Shown: positions 6,938 through 14,291 of the stretch, one piece after another
Position numbering within the stretch: position 1 is the first letter of the stretch
How the letters are laid out: the number at the start of each line of letters is the position of its first letter
The notes under the pieces: generated by a model
Database searches by the model: none
Told to the model about the DNA's origin: nothing
Seen by the model: the letters and a program-made list of their open reading frames with translations, nothing else
NCBI GenBank assembly: GCA_002424575.1
Contig: DIKN01000126.1
Span: forward strand, 1 to 27,069
From: Acholeplasmataceae bacterium UBA5617
GTDB taxonomy: Bacteria > Bacillota_I > Bacilli_A > Acholeplasmatales > Acholeplasmataceae
Direction of reading: 5' to 3'
DNA length: 27,069 nucleotides
Position numbers and translations under genes: made by a program

Positions 6938-7696
6938 ATGAACTATCAATCCAAAGACCTTGCCAAGCTAGCAGGCATCAGTATCCGAACATTACGTTAT
7001 TATGATCAAATAGGGCTTCTCACCCCTCATGAAAGAACAGAAGGGAACTATCGCATTTATCATGATGAAGATGTGAACAAACTTCAACACATTCTATTGT
7101 TTAAAGAAATGGGATTGGAGTTGAAGCAGATCAAAATCTTGATGAAAAATTTGAATGATGAAAAACGAGTTAAAGTTTTAGAGACTCATCTTTCATCACT
7201 TCATCGCGATCAAAAACGTATTGAATTACTGATTGATAATGTCAAGAAAACGATTCAATCAATCAAAGGAGAACACATCATGAATAACAATGAAAAATTT
7301 ATTGGATTCAAAAAAGAGATGCTCAAGAAAAACGATGATGCATATCGTGACGAAGTCGTTAATAGATGGGGTGAAGAAGCTTACCAATCTTCAAGAAAAG
7401 CATTTCAACACATGAGTGAAGAAGCGTTTTATGCCTTTCAAAACTTAGCTGTTGAAATCATTGAAACACTTAAAAAGATTAAACAAAAAGACGATCCATC
7501 GCTTCGTATCAAGGTTGCTAAAGACCATCAGACATGGTTAAAAACAGCATGGGGTGGTCGCTATTCAAGTGATGCACATTTAGGGATTGTTGATATGTAT
7601 GTTGCTGATGAAAGATTCAAATCCTATTATGATCAACATGGAGAAGGACTAGCACAAATCTTAAGAGATGCTGTTTATGCATGGTTGAATCCATAA
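6938..7696 (+). CDS. MerR regulator with TipAS antibiotic-recognition domain (TipA/Mta-like)
   Basis: The protein has 252 residues. The MerR winged helix (1-70) carries LAKLAGISIRTLRYYDQIGL and NYRIYHDEDVNKL. A long dimerisation helix spans about 75-112. The TipAS domain spans about 118-252, with HQTWLKTAWGG and DMYVADERFKSYYD. In TipAL and Mta this globin-like domain binds drugs such as thiopeptides and switches on multidrug genes by bending the 19-base spacer. The start lies 15 bases after the -10 box with no clear ribosome site, so the transcript has an extremely short leader. There is an internal ATG at 7280 (residue 115) preceded by AAAGGAG (7265-7271), which could make the TipAS part alone. 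No transporter gene lies next to it. Confidence 0.9.
   Translation: MNYQSKDLAKLAGISIRTLRYYDQIGLLTPHERTEGNYRIYHDEDVNKLQHILLFKEMGLELKQIKILMKNLNDEKRVKVLETHLSSLHRDQKRIELLIDNVKKTIQSIKGEHIMNNNEKFIGFKKEMLKKNDDAYRDEVVNRWGEEAYQSSRKAFQHMSEEAFYAFQNLAVEIIETLKKIKQKDDPSLRIKVAKDHQTWLKTAWGGRYSSDAHLGIVDMYVADERFKSYYDQHGEGLAQILRDAVYAWLNP
7280..7696 (+). CDS. Possible internal translation start giving free TipAS domain
   Basis: An in-frame ATG at 7280 has AAAGGAG at 7265-7271, 8 bases upstream, a better ribosome site than that of the full gene. The product would be 138 residues, starting exactly at the domain border after the dimerisation helix. Streptomyces tipA is known to make both TipAL and free TipAS from one frame; the same layout is inferred here. 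Confidence 0.5.
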   Translation: MNNNEKFIGFKKEMLKKNDDAYRDEVVNRWGEEAYQSSRKAFQHMSEEAFYAFQNLAVEIIETLKKIKQKDDPSLRIKVAKDHQTWLKTAWGGRYSSDAHLGIVDMYVADERFKSYYDQHGEGLAQILRDAVYAWLNP

Positions 7697-7767
7697 TCTT
7701 TCACATCCATCTCAACATATCCAAACATGTTATCATGGTGATGTGAGTGAATCCATCACAGGAGATC

Positions 7768-8140
7768 ATGCAGGACGATTAAAGAGAAAGCACAAAAAAT
7801 TAAAGAAGATATCCCAGCGATTTATCTAGCACTTAAGCATCCAGATACACCATGACTTGCTAAAGTCTTGGCGGGACTAACCATCGTCTATGCACGATCT
7901 CCAATTGATCTCATTCCGGATTTTATACCCATATAATGGTTACTTGATGATCTCATCATATTACCCCTCCTCATCGCCTTAACAATCAAATTAATGCCTA
8001 AAGAAGAACTTGAATTGCGTCGTAGAGAAGCTTATGAGATGTGGAAAGATGGAAGTCCTAAGAGATGGGTTTATGCGATCCCTTTTATTATCGTTTGGTT
8101 GATCATTCTTTTCATCATCATTCGTCTTTTCTTTTTATAG
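7768..8140 (+). pseudogene. Broken DUF1232 (YkvA-like) membrane protein gene
   Basis: Reading the frame that ends at TAG 8138-8140 gives a DUF1232 sequence: DIPAIYLALKHPDTP, then KVLAGLTIVYARSPIDLIPD, then LDDLIILPLLIALTIKLMP, and a final hydrophobic helix. Two stops interrupt it: TGA at 7853-7855, where the family has Trp, and TAA at 7934-7936, just before LLDDL where Leu-Gly is usual. The likely start ATG at 7768, behind AGGAG, is out of frame by one base, a third lesion. Intact DUF1232 proteins are small membrane proteins of unknown function. The terminator still follows, so the unit decayed in place. Because TAA as well as TGA is involved, recoding does not rescue it. Confidence 0.8.
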
Positions 8141-8152
8141 GATGATCTCATC

Positions 8153-8180
8153 AAAGGAAACGTCCCTGTTTCCTTTTTTT
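8153..8180 (+). terminator. Intrinsic terminator
   Basis: AAAGGAAAC (8153-8161) pairs perfectly with GTTTCCTTT (8168-8176), 6-base loop, running into seven T. Confidence 0.9.
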
Positions 8181-8216
8181 GTCAACAAAATCCCCACACC
8201 GATTATGTTCATTTCG

Positions 8217-8225
8217 TGATAAAAT
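8217..8225 (+). promoter_or_regulatory. Putative extended -10 promoter of the five-gene operon
   Basis: TGATAAAAT fits TGn plus a TAAAAT -10 box. Transcription would begin near 8232, so the GTG at 8228 cannot be the operon's first start codon. Similar TGnTAAAAT elements precede genes at 16722 and 17691. Confidence 0.5.
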
Positions 8226-8257
8226 GAGTGTTAGAATATAACACTGGGGCGGCATTT

Positions 8258-8731
8258 ATGATGAAACAAAACAGGTATCAAGAATATCACGCAACTAAAG
8301 ATGAAAAACTAGCAAAACTCTATGCCATCATTGGATATCCATTAAACGATGATGCTCTAGGTCTATTATCCATTACATGTTCCAATTTTGCGAAAGAATA
8401 CAATGATTGTGCACCTGATAAGATCTATGAACATGATGGATTAGCTGTTGTTGGTGATGCCATTTTAAAAGCCATTCTTTCCATCGAATACTTCACACCT
8501 TCCATCACCGAAGGAACACTCACTGACATCAAAAAAGATATTGAAAACAACGCTGTTTTACAAGATCTCGGTCTAAAACTTGATTTACCCAATATCTTAT
8601 TTTCATCCAATACAGACCTACAAGGCAAAAAGAAAATGGCAACCGCCATAGAAGCCATCATCGGTGCGATTTATTTCAGTCATGGATTTGATGCATGTCA
8701 GGATTTTATTAAACGAACCATTCTAAAATGA
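8258..8731 (+). CDS. RNase III-domain protein, single domain, altered active site
   Basis: The protein has 157 residues from ATG 8258 (or 156 from 8261). It matches the RNase III catalytic fold: LAVVGDAIL (62-70) aligns with the LEFLGDAVL signature, EGTLTDIKKDIENN with helix IV, and IEAIIGAIY (131-139) with the second motif. There is no double-stranded RNA binding domain. Aligned to E. coli residues, E38 is Asp60, E41 is Ala63, D45 is Asp67, E65 is Glu85, D114 is Thr129 and E117 is Glu132. Two of the four core metal ligands are thus changed, so cleavage may be weak or lost. It is shorter than RNase III and not an obvious Mini-III. It heads an operon; its stop overlaps or nearly touches the next gene. 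The start is chosen because the promoter lies at 8217-8225; the ribosome site (GGGGCGG) is poor. Confidence 0.7.
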   Translation: MMKQNRYQEYHATKDEKLAKLYAIIGYPLNDDALGLLSITCSNFAKEYNDCAPDKIYEHDGLAVVGDAILKAILSIEYFTPSITEGTLTDIKKDIENNAVLQDLGLKLDLPNILFSSNTDLQGKKKMATAIEAIIGAIYFSHGFDACQDFIKRTILK

Positions 8732-8739
8732 GGGATGAT

Positions 8740-9120
8740 ATGATGATTCAACGATACACGGAAGATGAAGCATGTTATGTTTTTGATCTGATTGAATCAG
8801 AAGGTGAAGATTGGATCGAATATGCATTAACTAAAAAAGATGAATATAAGCGTGCACTAAGTCAATCAATCACCTACGTCATGATGGATCAAAAGTTATG
8901 TATTGGCTATATCCGCTGCAAAGAAGATGATGGATTTGGTGTCTATGTTTATGATCTTTTAGTTCGTCAAGGATATCGTGGTCATCACTATGGTAAGAAA
9001 ATGATCGAATATGTAAAATCGCTCTACCCAAAACAAGATTTTTACATCATGTCTGATATCGACCCTTATTATATGAAGCAAGGTTATACGCGAGTAGGCA
9101 GTATTTTTCAGGTGAAATGA
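8740..9120 (+). CDS. GNAT-family N-acetyltransferase
   Basis: The protein is about 126 residues from ATG 8740, with alternatives at 8728 (4-base ATGA overlap with the previous stop) and 8743. AGGG at 8731-8734 favours 8740 or 8743. Motif A is VYDLLVRQGYRGHHYGKKMIEY, the acetyl-CoA pyrophosphate loop, with His where the first Gly of the usual RGxGxG normally sits. The C-terminal YYMKQGYTRVG is the standard final strand. The substrate is unknown. The stop overlaps the next start as ATGA. Confidence 0.8.
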   Translation: MMIQRYTEDEACYVFDLIESEGEDWIEYALTKKDEYKRALSQSITYVMMDQKLCIGYIRCKEDDGFGVYVYDLLVRQGYRGHHYGKKMIEYVKSLYPKQDFYIMSDIDPYYMKQGYTRVGSIFQVK

Positions 9121-9677
9121 TGAAATTAATCATTATCTTTGGACCTCATGCTGTCGGTAAAATGACAGTAGGTCAACATCTATCCACAATAACTGATATC
9201 CCCCTCTTTCATAATCATGAAAGCATTGAACTTGCACTCCGTCTTTTAGGTCAAGATGCCCCATGGGGTGATTTAAGTAATGCCATTCGTCGTGATGTTT
9301 TTGAGCATGTTGCAAAAGCACATGGTAAGGGACTCATTTTTACTTTTATGTGGGCACTCGATCATCACGCAGACGATGCATACATCACATCTCTTGAAGA
9401 ACTCTTTGTCAAAGAAGGCGGCGATGTTTTTTATGTCGAACTCTGTGCAGATCAAGACGTCCGTTTAGAGAGAAACAAAAGTGAAAATCGATTATTACAT
9501 AAAGCATCCAAAAGAGATCTTGATTTAAGTGAAAAGAGATTTCTTCATTTAGAGGGTAAGTACCGTTTAAATTCTTATGATGGAGAAATAAAAAAGAAAA
9601 ACTACTTAAAAATCGATAATACTCATCTTGGACCTGAAGAGGTTGCCAAGATGATTAAGGATGATTTTAAGTTATGA
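9117..9677 (+). CDS. P-loop NTPase, small-molecule kinase-like
   Basis: The protein has 186 residues. The Walker A loop is GPHAVGKMT (9-17), with Met in place of the first Ser/Thr after Lys; this GKMT form is typical of one family of small ATPases often annotated as AAA or shikimate-kinase-like. A lid-like RLERNKSENR lies at about 116-125, in line with nucleotide kinases. IIIFG and FYVEL mark the core strands. The phosphate acceptor cannot be named. It is coupled to both neighbours by ATGA overlaps (9117-9120 and 9674-9677), so stoichiometric expression with the acetyltransferase and DUF5131 protein is likely. Confidence 0.75.
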   Translation: MMKLIIIFGPHAVGKMTVGQHLSTITDIPLFHNHESIELALRLLGQDAPWGDLSNAIRRDVFEHVAKAHGKGLIFTFMWALDHHADDAYITSLEELFVKEGGDVFYVELCADQDVRLERNKSENRLLHKASKRDLDLSEKRFLHLEGKYRLNSYDGEIKKKNYLKIDNTHLGPEEVAKMIKDDFKL

Positions 9678-10387
9678 AAACAACATTATGGAACCCGATT
9701 CGGGGATGTCATAAGATATCGACGGGATGCAAACATTGTTATATTGAATTAGGCGATAAAAAACATGGAAGAGATTTTGATACCATCGAAGTGACCCATC
9801 AATATGATCACCCAATACGAAAGAATAAAAAAGGTGAGTACGTGATTCCATCAGGAACCCTTGTTTACACTTGCTTTTCGAGTGATTTCTTACTTGAAGA
9901 TATTGATATCTATCGCCATGATTTTTGGAGTATGATCAAAGAAAGATCGGATTTAACCTTTCTCTTTTTGACCAAACGCATTGAGCGTTTCATGGATGTG
10001 ATGCCATCCGATTTTGAATCATCTTATCCACATGTCCATGTCGGTGTGTCTGTTGAAAATCAAGAGATGGCTGATCTACGTCTTCCGTATCTCATGAAAG
10101 CACCCATCAAGCATAAATCGATTATATGCCAACCTCTTATAAGTCCCATCAATCTATCTTTGTATTTACAAGGAATTGAATTGGTTGTCGTCGGTGGTGA
10201 AGCATCGAAAGATGGACGCATCATGGATTTATCTTGGGTGGATGCGATTAGAAAAGAATGTCTTCAAGCTCACATTGATTTTTCATATCGACAAGCAGCA
10301 TCGAACACGATGAAACAAGGTATTCTTTATCGCATTCCATGGAATAAACTCACAAAAGATGCACATGAAACAATTTTTAAAACGTGA
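9674..10387 (+). CDS. DUF5131 family protein (phage Gp37/Gp68-like)
   Basis: The protein has 237 residues. The N-terminus TLWNPIRGCHKISTGCKHCY holds Cys12, Cys19 and Cys22, the three-cysteine signature of this family, which recalls a radical-SAM iron-sulfur site but with C-x6-C-x2-C spacing. Downstream are FLFLTKRIERF, HVHVGVSVENQ and VVVGGEASKDGR, all usual for DUF5131. The family occurs in phages and chromosomes; no reaction is established to my knowledge. AAGGATG at 9657-9663 may serve as ribosome site. The stop lies 14 bases before the patatin gene start. Confidence 0.85.
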   Translation: MKTTLWNPIRGCHKISTGCKHCYIELGDKKHGRDFDTIEVTHQYDHPIRKNKKGEYVIPSGTLVYTCFSSDFLLEDIDIYRHDFWSMIKERSDLTFLFLTKRIERFMDVMPSDFESSYPHVHVGVSVENQEMADLRLPYLMKAPIKHKSIICQPLISPINLSLYLQGIELVVVGGEASKDGRIMDLSWVDAIRKECLQAHIDFSYRQAASNTMKQGILYRIPWNKLTKDAHETIFKT

Positions 10388-10401
10388 TTGGAGGTTATAA
10401 A

Positions 10402-11205
10402 ATGTCGAAACTTGGATTATGCTTAACCGGTGGTGGGGGACGTGGTGCTTATCAAGCTGGTGCACTGCGCTATCTTCATGAAGTCGGTTTACTGGATAAA
10501 GTCGATATTCTAGCGGGAACATCAATAGGTGCAGCCAATGCAGCTTGTTTGGTCTCACAAGGTATCGATGGTCTTGAGAATGTATGGTTTAATATCCCAG
10601 AAGGCGCACTCAAGCATGAAAAGCCACTTTGGTCTAGACTCTTGGAAGAAAAACTCAAAGCCATCGATCAAGGCATCTATTCTATCGATACGTTTTCATC
10701 GATCATGATGCAACATCTTGATCAAGAAAAATTAAGACAAAAAAGAGTGTTTGTGACCGTATCCGATGGTGGAGACGAATCGAAAGGTCTTTTTGATTTA
10801 ATTAAAACATCCTATCAACACTATGTCAAAAAGGATACAAAAGTTCTTTATTTACCCCTTGATGAACTGACACTTAAAGAATCACATAAAGCAGTGATTG
10901 CATCCTGTTCAATACCTGTTGCTTTTCCTGCAGTGAAAAATGATCATAAGAAATACTATGATGGTGGTGTGTTCGATAATATTCCCATCAGACCTTTGAT
11001 CGATTCAGGGTGTGATGTGATCATCGTCATCCATTTGCATCGCGGTCTCTTTTTTAAACCAGAAGATTACCCCCATGTTAAGATTCATGAAATCAAACAT
11101 AAGGGTTCATTAGGTGGTATTCTCGATTTCTCCAAAGAGCATATCAACACGGTTTATCAATGGGGTTATGAGGATGCAAAAAAGTGGTATACAACCCAAA
11201 AATAA
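10402..11205 (+). CDS. Patatin-like phospholipase (RssA-type)
   Basis: The protein has 267 residues. It has the oxyanion loop GGGGRGAYQAG (10-20), the nucleophile Ser41 in GTSIG and the catalytic Asp187 in YDGGVFDNIP, a complete Ser/Asp dyad. Such proteins hydrolyse acyl esters of phospholipids or lysophospholipids in the cytoplasm. No signal peptide is seen. The start at 10402 follows TTGGAGG (10388-10394); an earlier GTG at 10384 has no ribosome site. It is the last gene of the operon that begins near 8258 and ends at a strong terminator. Confidence 0.9.
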   Translation: MSKLGLCLTGGGGRGAYQAGALRYLHEVGLLDKVDILAGTSIGAANAACLVSQGIDGLENVWFNIPEGALKHEKPLWSRLLEEKLKAIDQGIYSIDTFSSIMMQHLDQEKLRQKRVFVTVSDGGDESKGLFDLIKTSYQHYVKKDTKVLYLPLDELTLKESHKAVIASCSIPVAFPAVKNDHKKYYDGGVFDNIPIRPLIDSGCDVIIVIHLHRGLFFKPEDYPHVKIHEIKHKGSLGGILDFSKEHINTVYQWGYEDAKKWYTTQK

Positions 11206-11210
11206 ATATT

Positions 11211-11250
11211 AAAAGCACAAGGAAACCATGAAAAGCCTTGTGCTTTTTTA
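11211..11250 (+). terminator. Strong intrinsic terminator
   Basis: AAAAGCACAAGG (11211-11222) pairs perfectly with CCTTGTGCTTTT (11236-11247), 13-base loop. The A-rich 5' side lets it also serve the convergent minus-strand unit that ends at 11271. Confidence 0.9.
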
Positions 11251-11270
11251 CATGATATTTTGATGATGGA

Positions 11271-11666
11271 TTATTGATTCAATGCGTCTCCTATCGCCAA
11301 AAGAATGACTTTAGAACTATAAGTTGCTCCTGATATGAGATCGATATCGATCGATTGTTGTTCAATCACGTGATTGATAATGTCTTCAGCGGGTTGACCT
11401 TGACCACTTCGATGCTCAAGGATTAAAATCGATGTGATTTCATGGTTGTATACGGTGACTTCGACTTTGACTTCAATGGCAGTGGTTTGATAAACCCCAA
11501 GATATGTTCCATCCTGAATTTCAGATAAATCGATCAATGGAACACTTAGTGTGGATAATTGTTCCAATTCACGCGAAATCTTATTTAATGTCGATACCCC
11601 CACACTAATGAGTGCAATCAATATCATCAAGATACTGATGAATATGATGAGTTTACGTTTACGCAT
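11271..11666 (-). CDS. Membrane-anchored FMN-binding domain protein
   Basis: The protein has 131 residues from ATG at 11666 (a TTG four codons earlier is possible). An N-terminal membrane helix (about 5-25) is followed by an extracytoplasmic FMN_bind domain. DGTYLGVYQT opens it and LISGATYSSKVILLAIGDAL closes it. In NqrC/RnfG the Thr of this SGAT-x-S motif carries covalent FMN, so flavinylation by an ApbE-type enzyme is expected. It overlaps the upstream flavodoxin gene by 8 bases, so the two are translationally coupled and may exchange electrons. No ApbE, Nqr or Rnf gene is in the window. Confidence 0.8.
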   Translation of the reverse strand: MRKRKLIIFISILMILIALISVGVSTLNKISRELEQLSTLSVPLIDLSEIQDGTYLGVYQTTAIEVKVEVTVYNHEITSILILEHRSGQGQPAEDIINHVIEQQSIDIDLISGATYSSKVILLAIGDALNQ

Positions 11667-12093
11667 GATATTTAGCAATCATATCAAGGATTGTCTTTTC
11701 ACGCTTGCGACTCTTCCAATTAACAGAAGTCATCCAGCGAACTCGCCCATTTTTACCTTCGATTATTTGTTTCATTTGTCTAAGCGATACATTACCCCCC
11801 ATCCATGCAAAAGGAAAGAGGTGAGTGATATAAAGGTCGATAAGAATTCCTTCAAATGATGGCACTTGATCTAGGTAAGCCTTCATGATTTTCGAGATTT
11901 GAAAGCCATGAACCGGAGTAGCCAAAATGACATAATTGTAACCCTCGAGAGAGGGTGTACTTGTTAATGTCGGAAATTGAATATTTGGATCATCTGAAAC
12001 TGCTTTGACTTCTAACAAATCAAAGCCATTAAACTGTTTTGCAACCTGTCTCGTGTTGCCTGTGTTTGAGTAAAAAACGATAGCTTGCTTCAT
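11659..12093 (-). CDS. Flavodoxin-like protein
   Basis: The protein has 144 residues. The FMN phosphate loop is FYSNTGNTRQVA (about 7-18), and VILATPVHGFQISKIMKAYLDQ (about 56-77) matches the second flavin loop of flavodoxin/NADPH quinone reductase folds. It should be a small cytoplasmic electron carrier or flavin reductase. AAAGGAC lies just upstream of ATG 12093. It is transcribed with the FMN-binding membrane protein, suggesting a mini redox pathway to an external flavin. The intergenic region upstream is shared with a divergent plus-strand gene. Confidence 0.8.
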   Translation of the reverse strand: MKQAIVFYSNTGNTRQVAKQFNGFDLLEVKAVSDDPNIQFPTLTSTPSLEGYNYVILATPVHGFQISKIMKAYLDQVPSFEGILIDLYITHLFPFAWMGGNVSLRQMKQIIEGKNGRVRWMTSVNWKSRKREKTILDMIAKYHA

Positions 12094-12167
12094 GATTAAA
12101 ATGTCCTTTCTTTATGCGTTCAAAATCAATATAACATATAATATATAAAAAAGTCATCAATAAAAAA

Positions 12168-12205
12168 GCATTTTATTTCTCATCATAAAATGCCACATAA
12201 AATGC
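12168..12205. repeat. Three copies of ATAAAATGC between divergent genes
   Basis: GCATTTTAT (12168-12176) is the inverted copy of ATAAAATGC at 12185-12193 and 12197-12205. The two direct copies are 12 bases apart. The position between divergent promoters suggests an operator. Confidence 0.5.
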
Positions 12206-12215
12206 ATAATCTTGA

Positions 12216-12244
12216 TTGATTCTTGATGCCATCCAATTTATAAT
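12216..12244 (+). promoter_or_regulatory. Promoter of the isoprenoid-synthase-like gene
   Basis: TTGATT (12216-12221) and TATAAT (12239-12244) are spaced by 17 bases. The ATAAAATGC repeats end 11 bases upstream of the -35 box. Confidence 0.65.
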
Positions 12245-12345
12245 AAGGCTAATTGTCACATCAATTAGCACCTAGTGAAAGAAGAAAAAAAAGAACTTCT
12301 ATCCTACGCTCATGATGGAAAAAGACGAATAAAGGATGGTTGGCG

Positions 12346-13389
12346 ATGAAAACAAGTGTTTTTGATGTCTTTGCTTCACGTGTTCTTGAGGTTTATCATG
12401 TGGATACAGAAGCTTTTTGGTCAGCAGTCATGGCACCTTTCTTATCCAATACAACGGTGATTTCTTTGATTAAGCACAAGCGTGTTGGATTAGAATTGAT
12501 GACTTTATTCAAGGAACTCGATCTTGAAAGAAAAAGATTTCTGAAGGAGTATTCTACTTCATGGGGATCTGATGTCAATCAATGGAAGAGTTTGCTCAAA
12601 AAAGAAGAGTATTTCAAAGATGCTTATCCCATATATGCTTTTTTGGTCATCTGGATGGATCACCAAAACATGACACATCAACTTTCGAAATTTGGTGATT
12701 TGCTTCGTGCAGTGATGTACGGAATAGCGGGATATGGTATTTTAGATGTCATCGTTGATGAGAAAAACTTCTCTCCAGTTGAGCTACTATGTGCACACCA
12801 GTTAATCGCAGAATATGAAACAACGATTTTGAATACTTTTGGTGTATCTAAAGCGAATCTATTCATTTTGCACCATATTCGTAATCAATTTCTCAATTCT
12901 GAAATCAAAGAAAAATCATGTCGTATGATAAAATCTCCTTATATCAAAGAGTATCCAATAGAATGTGGTTTTAAAGCTGCTCATTTACTCACACCCTTCA
13001 TGTTAAGTCTTGAACAACTGAATAAATCACATCTGACAGACGATTATTTTCGCGTATTTTTCCTCTTTGGTGCAGTGATTCAAATCATCGACGATTTGAA
13101 GGATCTTGAAGACGATTTATCCATTGGACACTTTTCTTATATCACATTAGATAGTGATGCTTTAATTCAATTTAAAAAGGGAAGAAAACCCCGTGATATT
13201 GCTAGGTCATTGCTAGGTGATGAAAAACGACTTCAAGACATTTACCATAACTGTTCTGAGATGATTGATCAAGCGATGGTTATGCTCCAAACACTTGAAG
13301 ACGATTTACTGGCACGTATTGTCCATGTCACAGATTTAAGATTAAAAGCTTTTTTTAGAAATGAATTAAATGCAACTTATGCTGTTTAA
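12346..13389 (+). CDS. Class I isoprenoid-synthase-fold protein (polyprenyl synthetase-like)
   Basis: The protein has 347 residues, all helical in character. The clearest mark is QIIDDLKDLEDD (about 246-257), like the second Asp-rich motif of trans-prenyltransferases. A single-Asp version of the first motif may be LDVIVDE (about 133-139), weaker than the usual DDxxD. True polyprenyl diphosphate synthases have DDxxD in both places, so chain length or even activity is uncertain; it could be a divergent prenyltransferase or terpene-type enzyme. AAAGGATGG (12331-12339) supports ATG 12346 over TTG 12340. It is a single-gene unit with its own promoter and a long-stem terminator. Confidence 0.6.
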   Translation: MKTSVFDVFASRVLEVYHVDTEAFWSAVMAPFLSNTTVISLIKHKRVGLELMTLFKELDLERKRFLKEYSTSWGSDVNQWKSLLKKEEYFKDAYPIYAFLVIWMDHQNMTHQLSKFGDLLRAVMYGIAGYGILDVIVDEKNFSPVELLCAHQLIAEYETTILNTFGVSKANLFILHHIRNQFLNSEIKEKSCRMIKSPYIKEYPIECGFKAAHLLTPFMLSLEQLNKSHLTDDYFRVFFLFGAVIQIIDDLKDLEDDLSIGHFSYITLDSDALIQFKKGRKPRDIARSLLGDEKRLQDIYHNCSEMIDQAMVMLQTLEDDLLARIVHVTDLRLKAFFRNELNATYAV

Positions 13390-13401
13390 AAAACAATGAA
13401 A

Positions 13402-13474
13402 TAAAAAAATCCCATCTTGCTAAACATCTCCAACATGAATGATTTGTAGTGTCTACTTTAAGGGGATTTTTTTA
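13402..13474. terminator. Bidirectional terminator between convergent genes
   Basis: TAAAAAAATCCC (13402-13413) pairs exactly with GGGATTTTTTTA (13463-13474). The loop is about 49 bases. The stem has A-runs and T-runs on both sides, so it can act on the isoprenoid gene and on the minus-strand GH16 gene. Confidence 0.7.
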
Positions 13475-13488
13475 CTTTAGGATTTTAA

Positions 13489-14202
13489 TTATTCAATTTG
13501 ATCAATCGTAATCGATGCAATTTGCATCTCCCAAGGTAAGTCTTGATCAGTGATCGGTCCAGCATACCATCCACCAACCGCAACATTCATGATGACGTAA
13601 TAGGGTGTATCAAAGGGCCATTCTTTGACGGTATCTCCAGGTTGTTTTTCAACACGATAGAATTCTTTACCATCAATTTGAAAAGATAAATAATCTTTTG
13701 TCCAATCAAGTGTATAATCATGAAAAGCTGTGGAAGCATCTAAAACCTTGATCTTTTTTCCTTTATCGTTTTGCTTGGTGTGATTATATGTATCCGTATG
13801 AATGGCACAGGTGATGATCCCGGGTCTGTTACCTGCAAATTCCACCAAATCTATTTCACCACAGAGTGGCCAGCGCACCTTATTTTGTGCAGTATTGCCC
13901 ATCAACCATAAAGCAGGCCATGCCCCTTTTCCTTTTGGCATTTTCGCACGGATGGTCAGTTTCCCATAAAGGAACTCTAACTTCCCTTTTGAATTTAAGC
14001 GTGCAGAACGGTATTTGCAATGCTCGTTATGGTGAATAGTTGATCGTATGGTTAATACACCATCTTTGACAAAAGCATGATCTAAGTCATCCACGTAGCA
14101 TTGAGATTCATTATTAGCCCACTTTTCGCCGACCTCAAGGGTCCAAATCGCAGGATTAGGTTTTCCGTCTTGGGTAAATGTTTCGTGATATAATCGTTTC
14201 AT
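13489..14202 (-). CDS. GH16 beta-glucanase, cytoplasmic
   Basis: The protein has 237 residues, one GH16 jelly-roll domain and nothing else. The active site is GEIDLVEF with nucleophile Glu116, Asp118 and acid/base Glu121 all present. KMPKGKGAWPALWLMG and the C-terminal NVAVGGWYAGP are standard for laminarinase-type members, which cut beta-1,3 or mixed beta-1,3/1,4 glucans. It lacks a signal peptide, so it should work on imported oligosaccharides. GAGGAGG precedes the start. A paralogue lies at 23393, in the glucan operon; this copy has no operator of that operon upstream. Confidence 0.9.
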   Translation of the reverse strand: MKRLYHETFTQDGKPNPAIWTLEVGEKWANNESQCYVDDLDHAFVKDGVLTIRSTIHHNEHCKYRSARLNSKGKLEFLYGKLTIRAKMPKGKGAWPALWLMGNTAQNKVRWPLCGEIDLVEFAGNRPGIITCAIHTDTYNHTKQNDKGKKIKVLDASTAFHDYTLDWTKDYLSFQIDGKEFYRVEKQPGDTVKEWPFDTPYYVIMNVAVGGWYAGPITDQDLPWEMQIASITIDQIE

Positions 14203-14291
14203 AAAGTCCTCCTCATATTCAAAAACAGTATAACATAATAGGTCTCTCTTTTCACTTAAAATGTGATATGATAATGAAGGAGTTGATACAT

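Noticed and set aside
7736..7760. GTGATG/CATCAC inverted repeat before the DUF1232 remnant
   Set aside because: Six base pairs in a low-complexity stretch, upstream of a dead gene; no support as a regulatory site.
7853..7936. TGA at a conserved Trp position, hinting at mollicute TGA=Trp code
   Set aside because: Several intact genes end in TGA with overlapping starts, Trp is TGG throughout, and the same pseudogene also has an in-frame TAA.
8228..8257. GTG start extending the RNase III-like protein by 10 residues
   Set aside because: It lies at or before the inferred transcription start and has no ribosome site.
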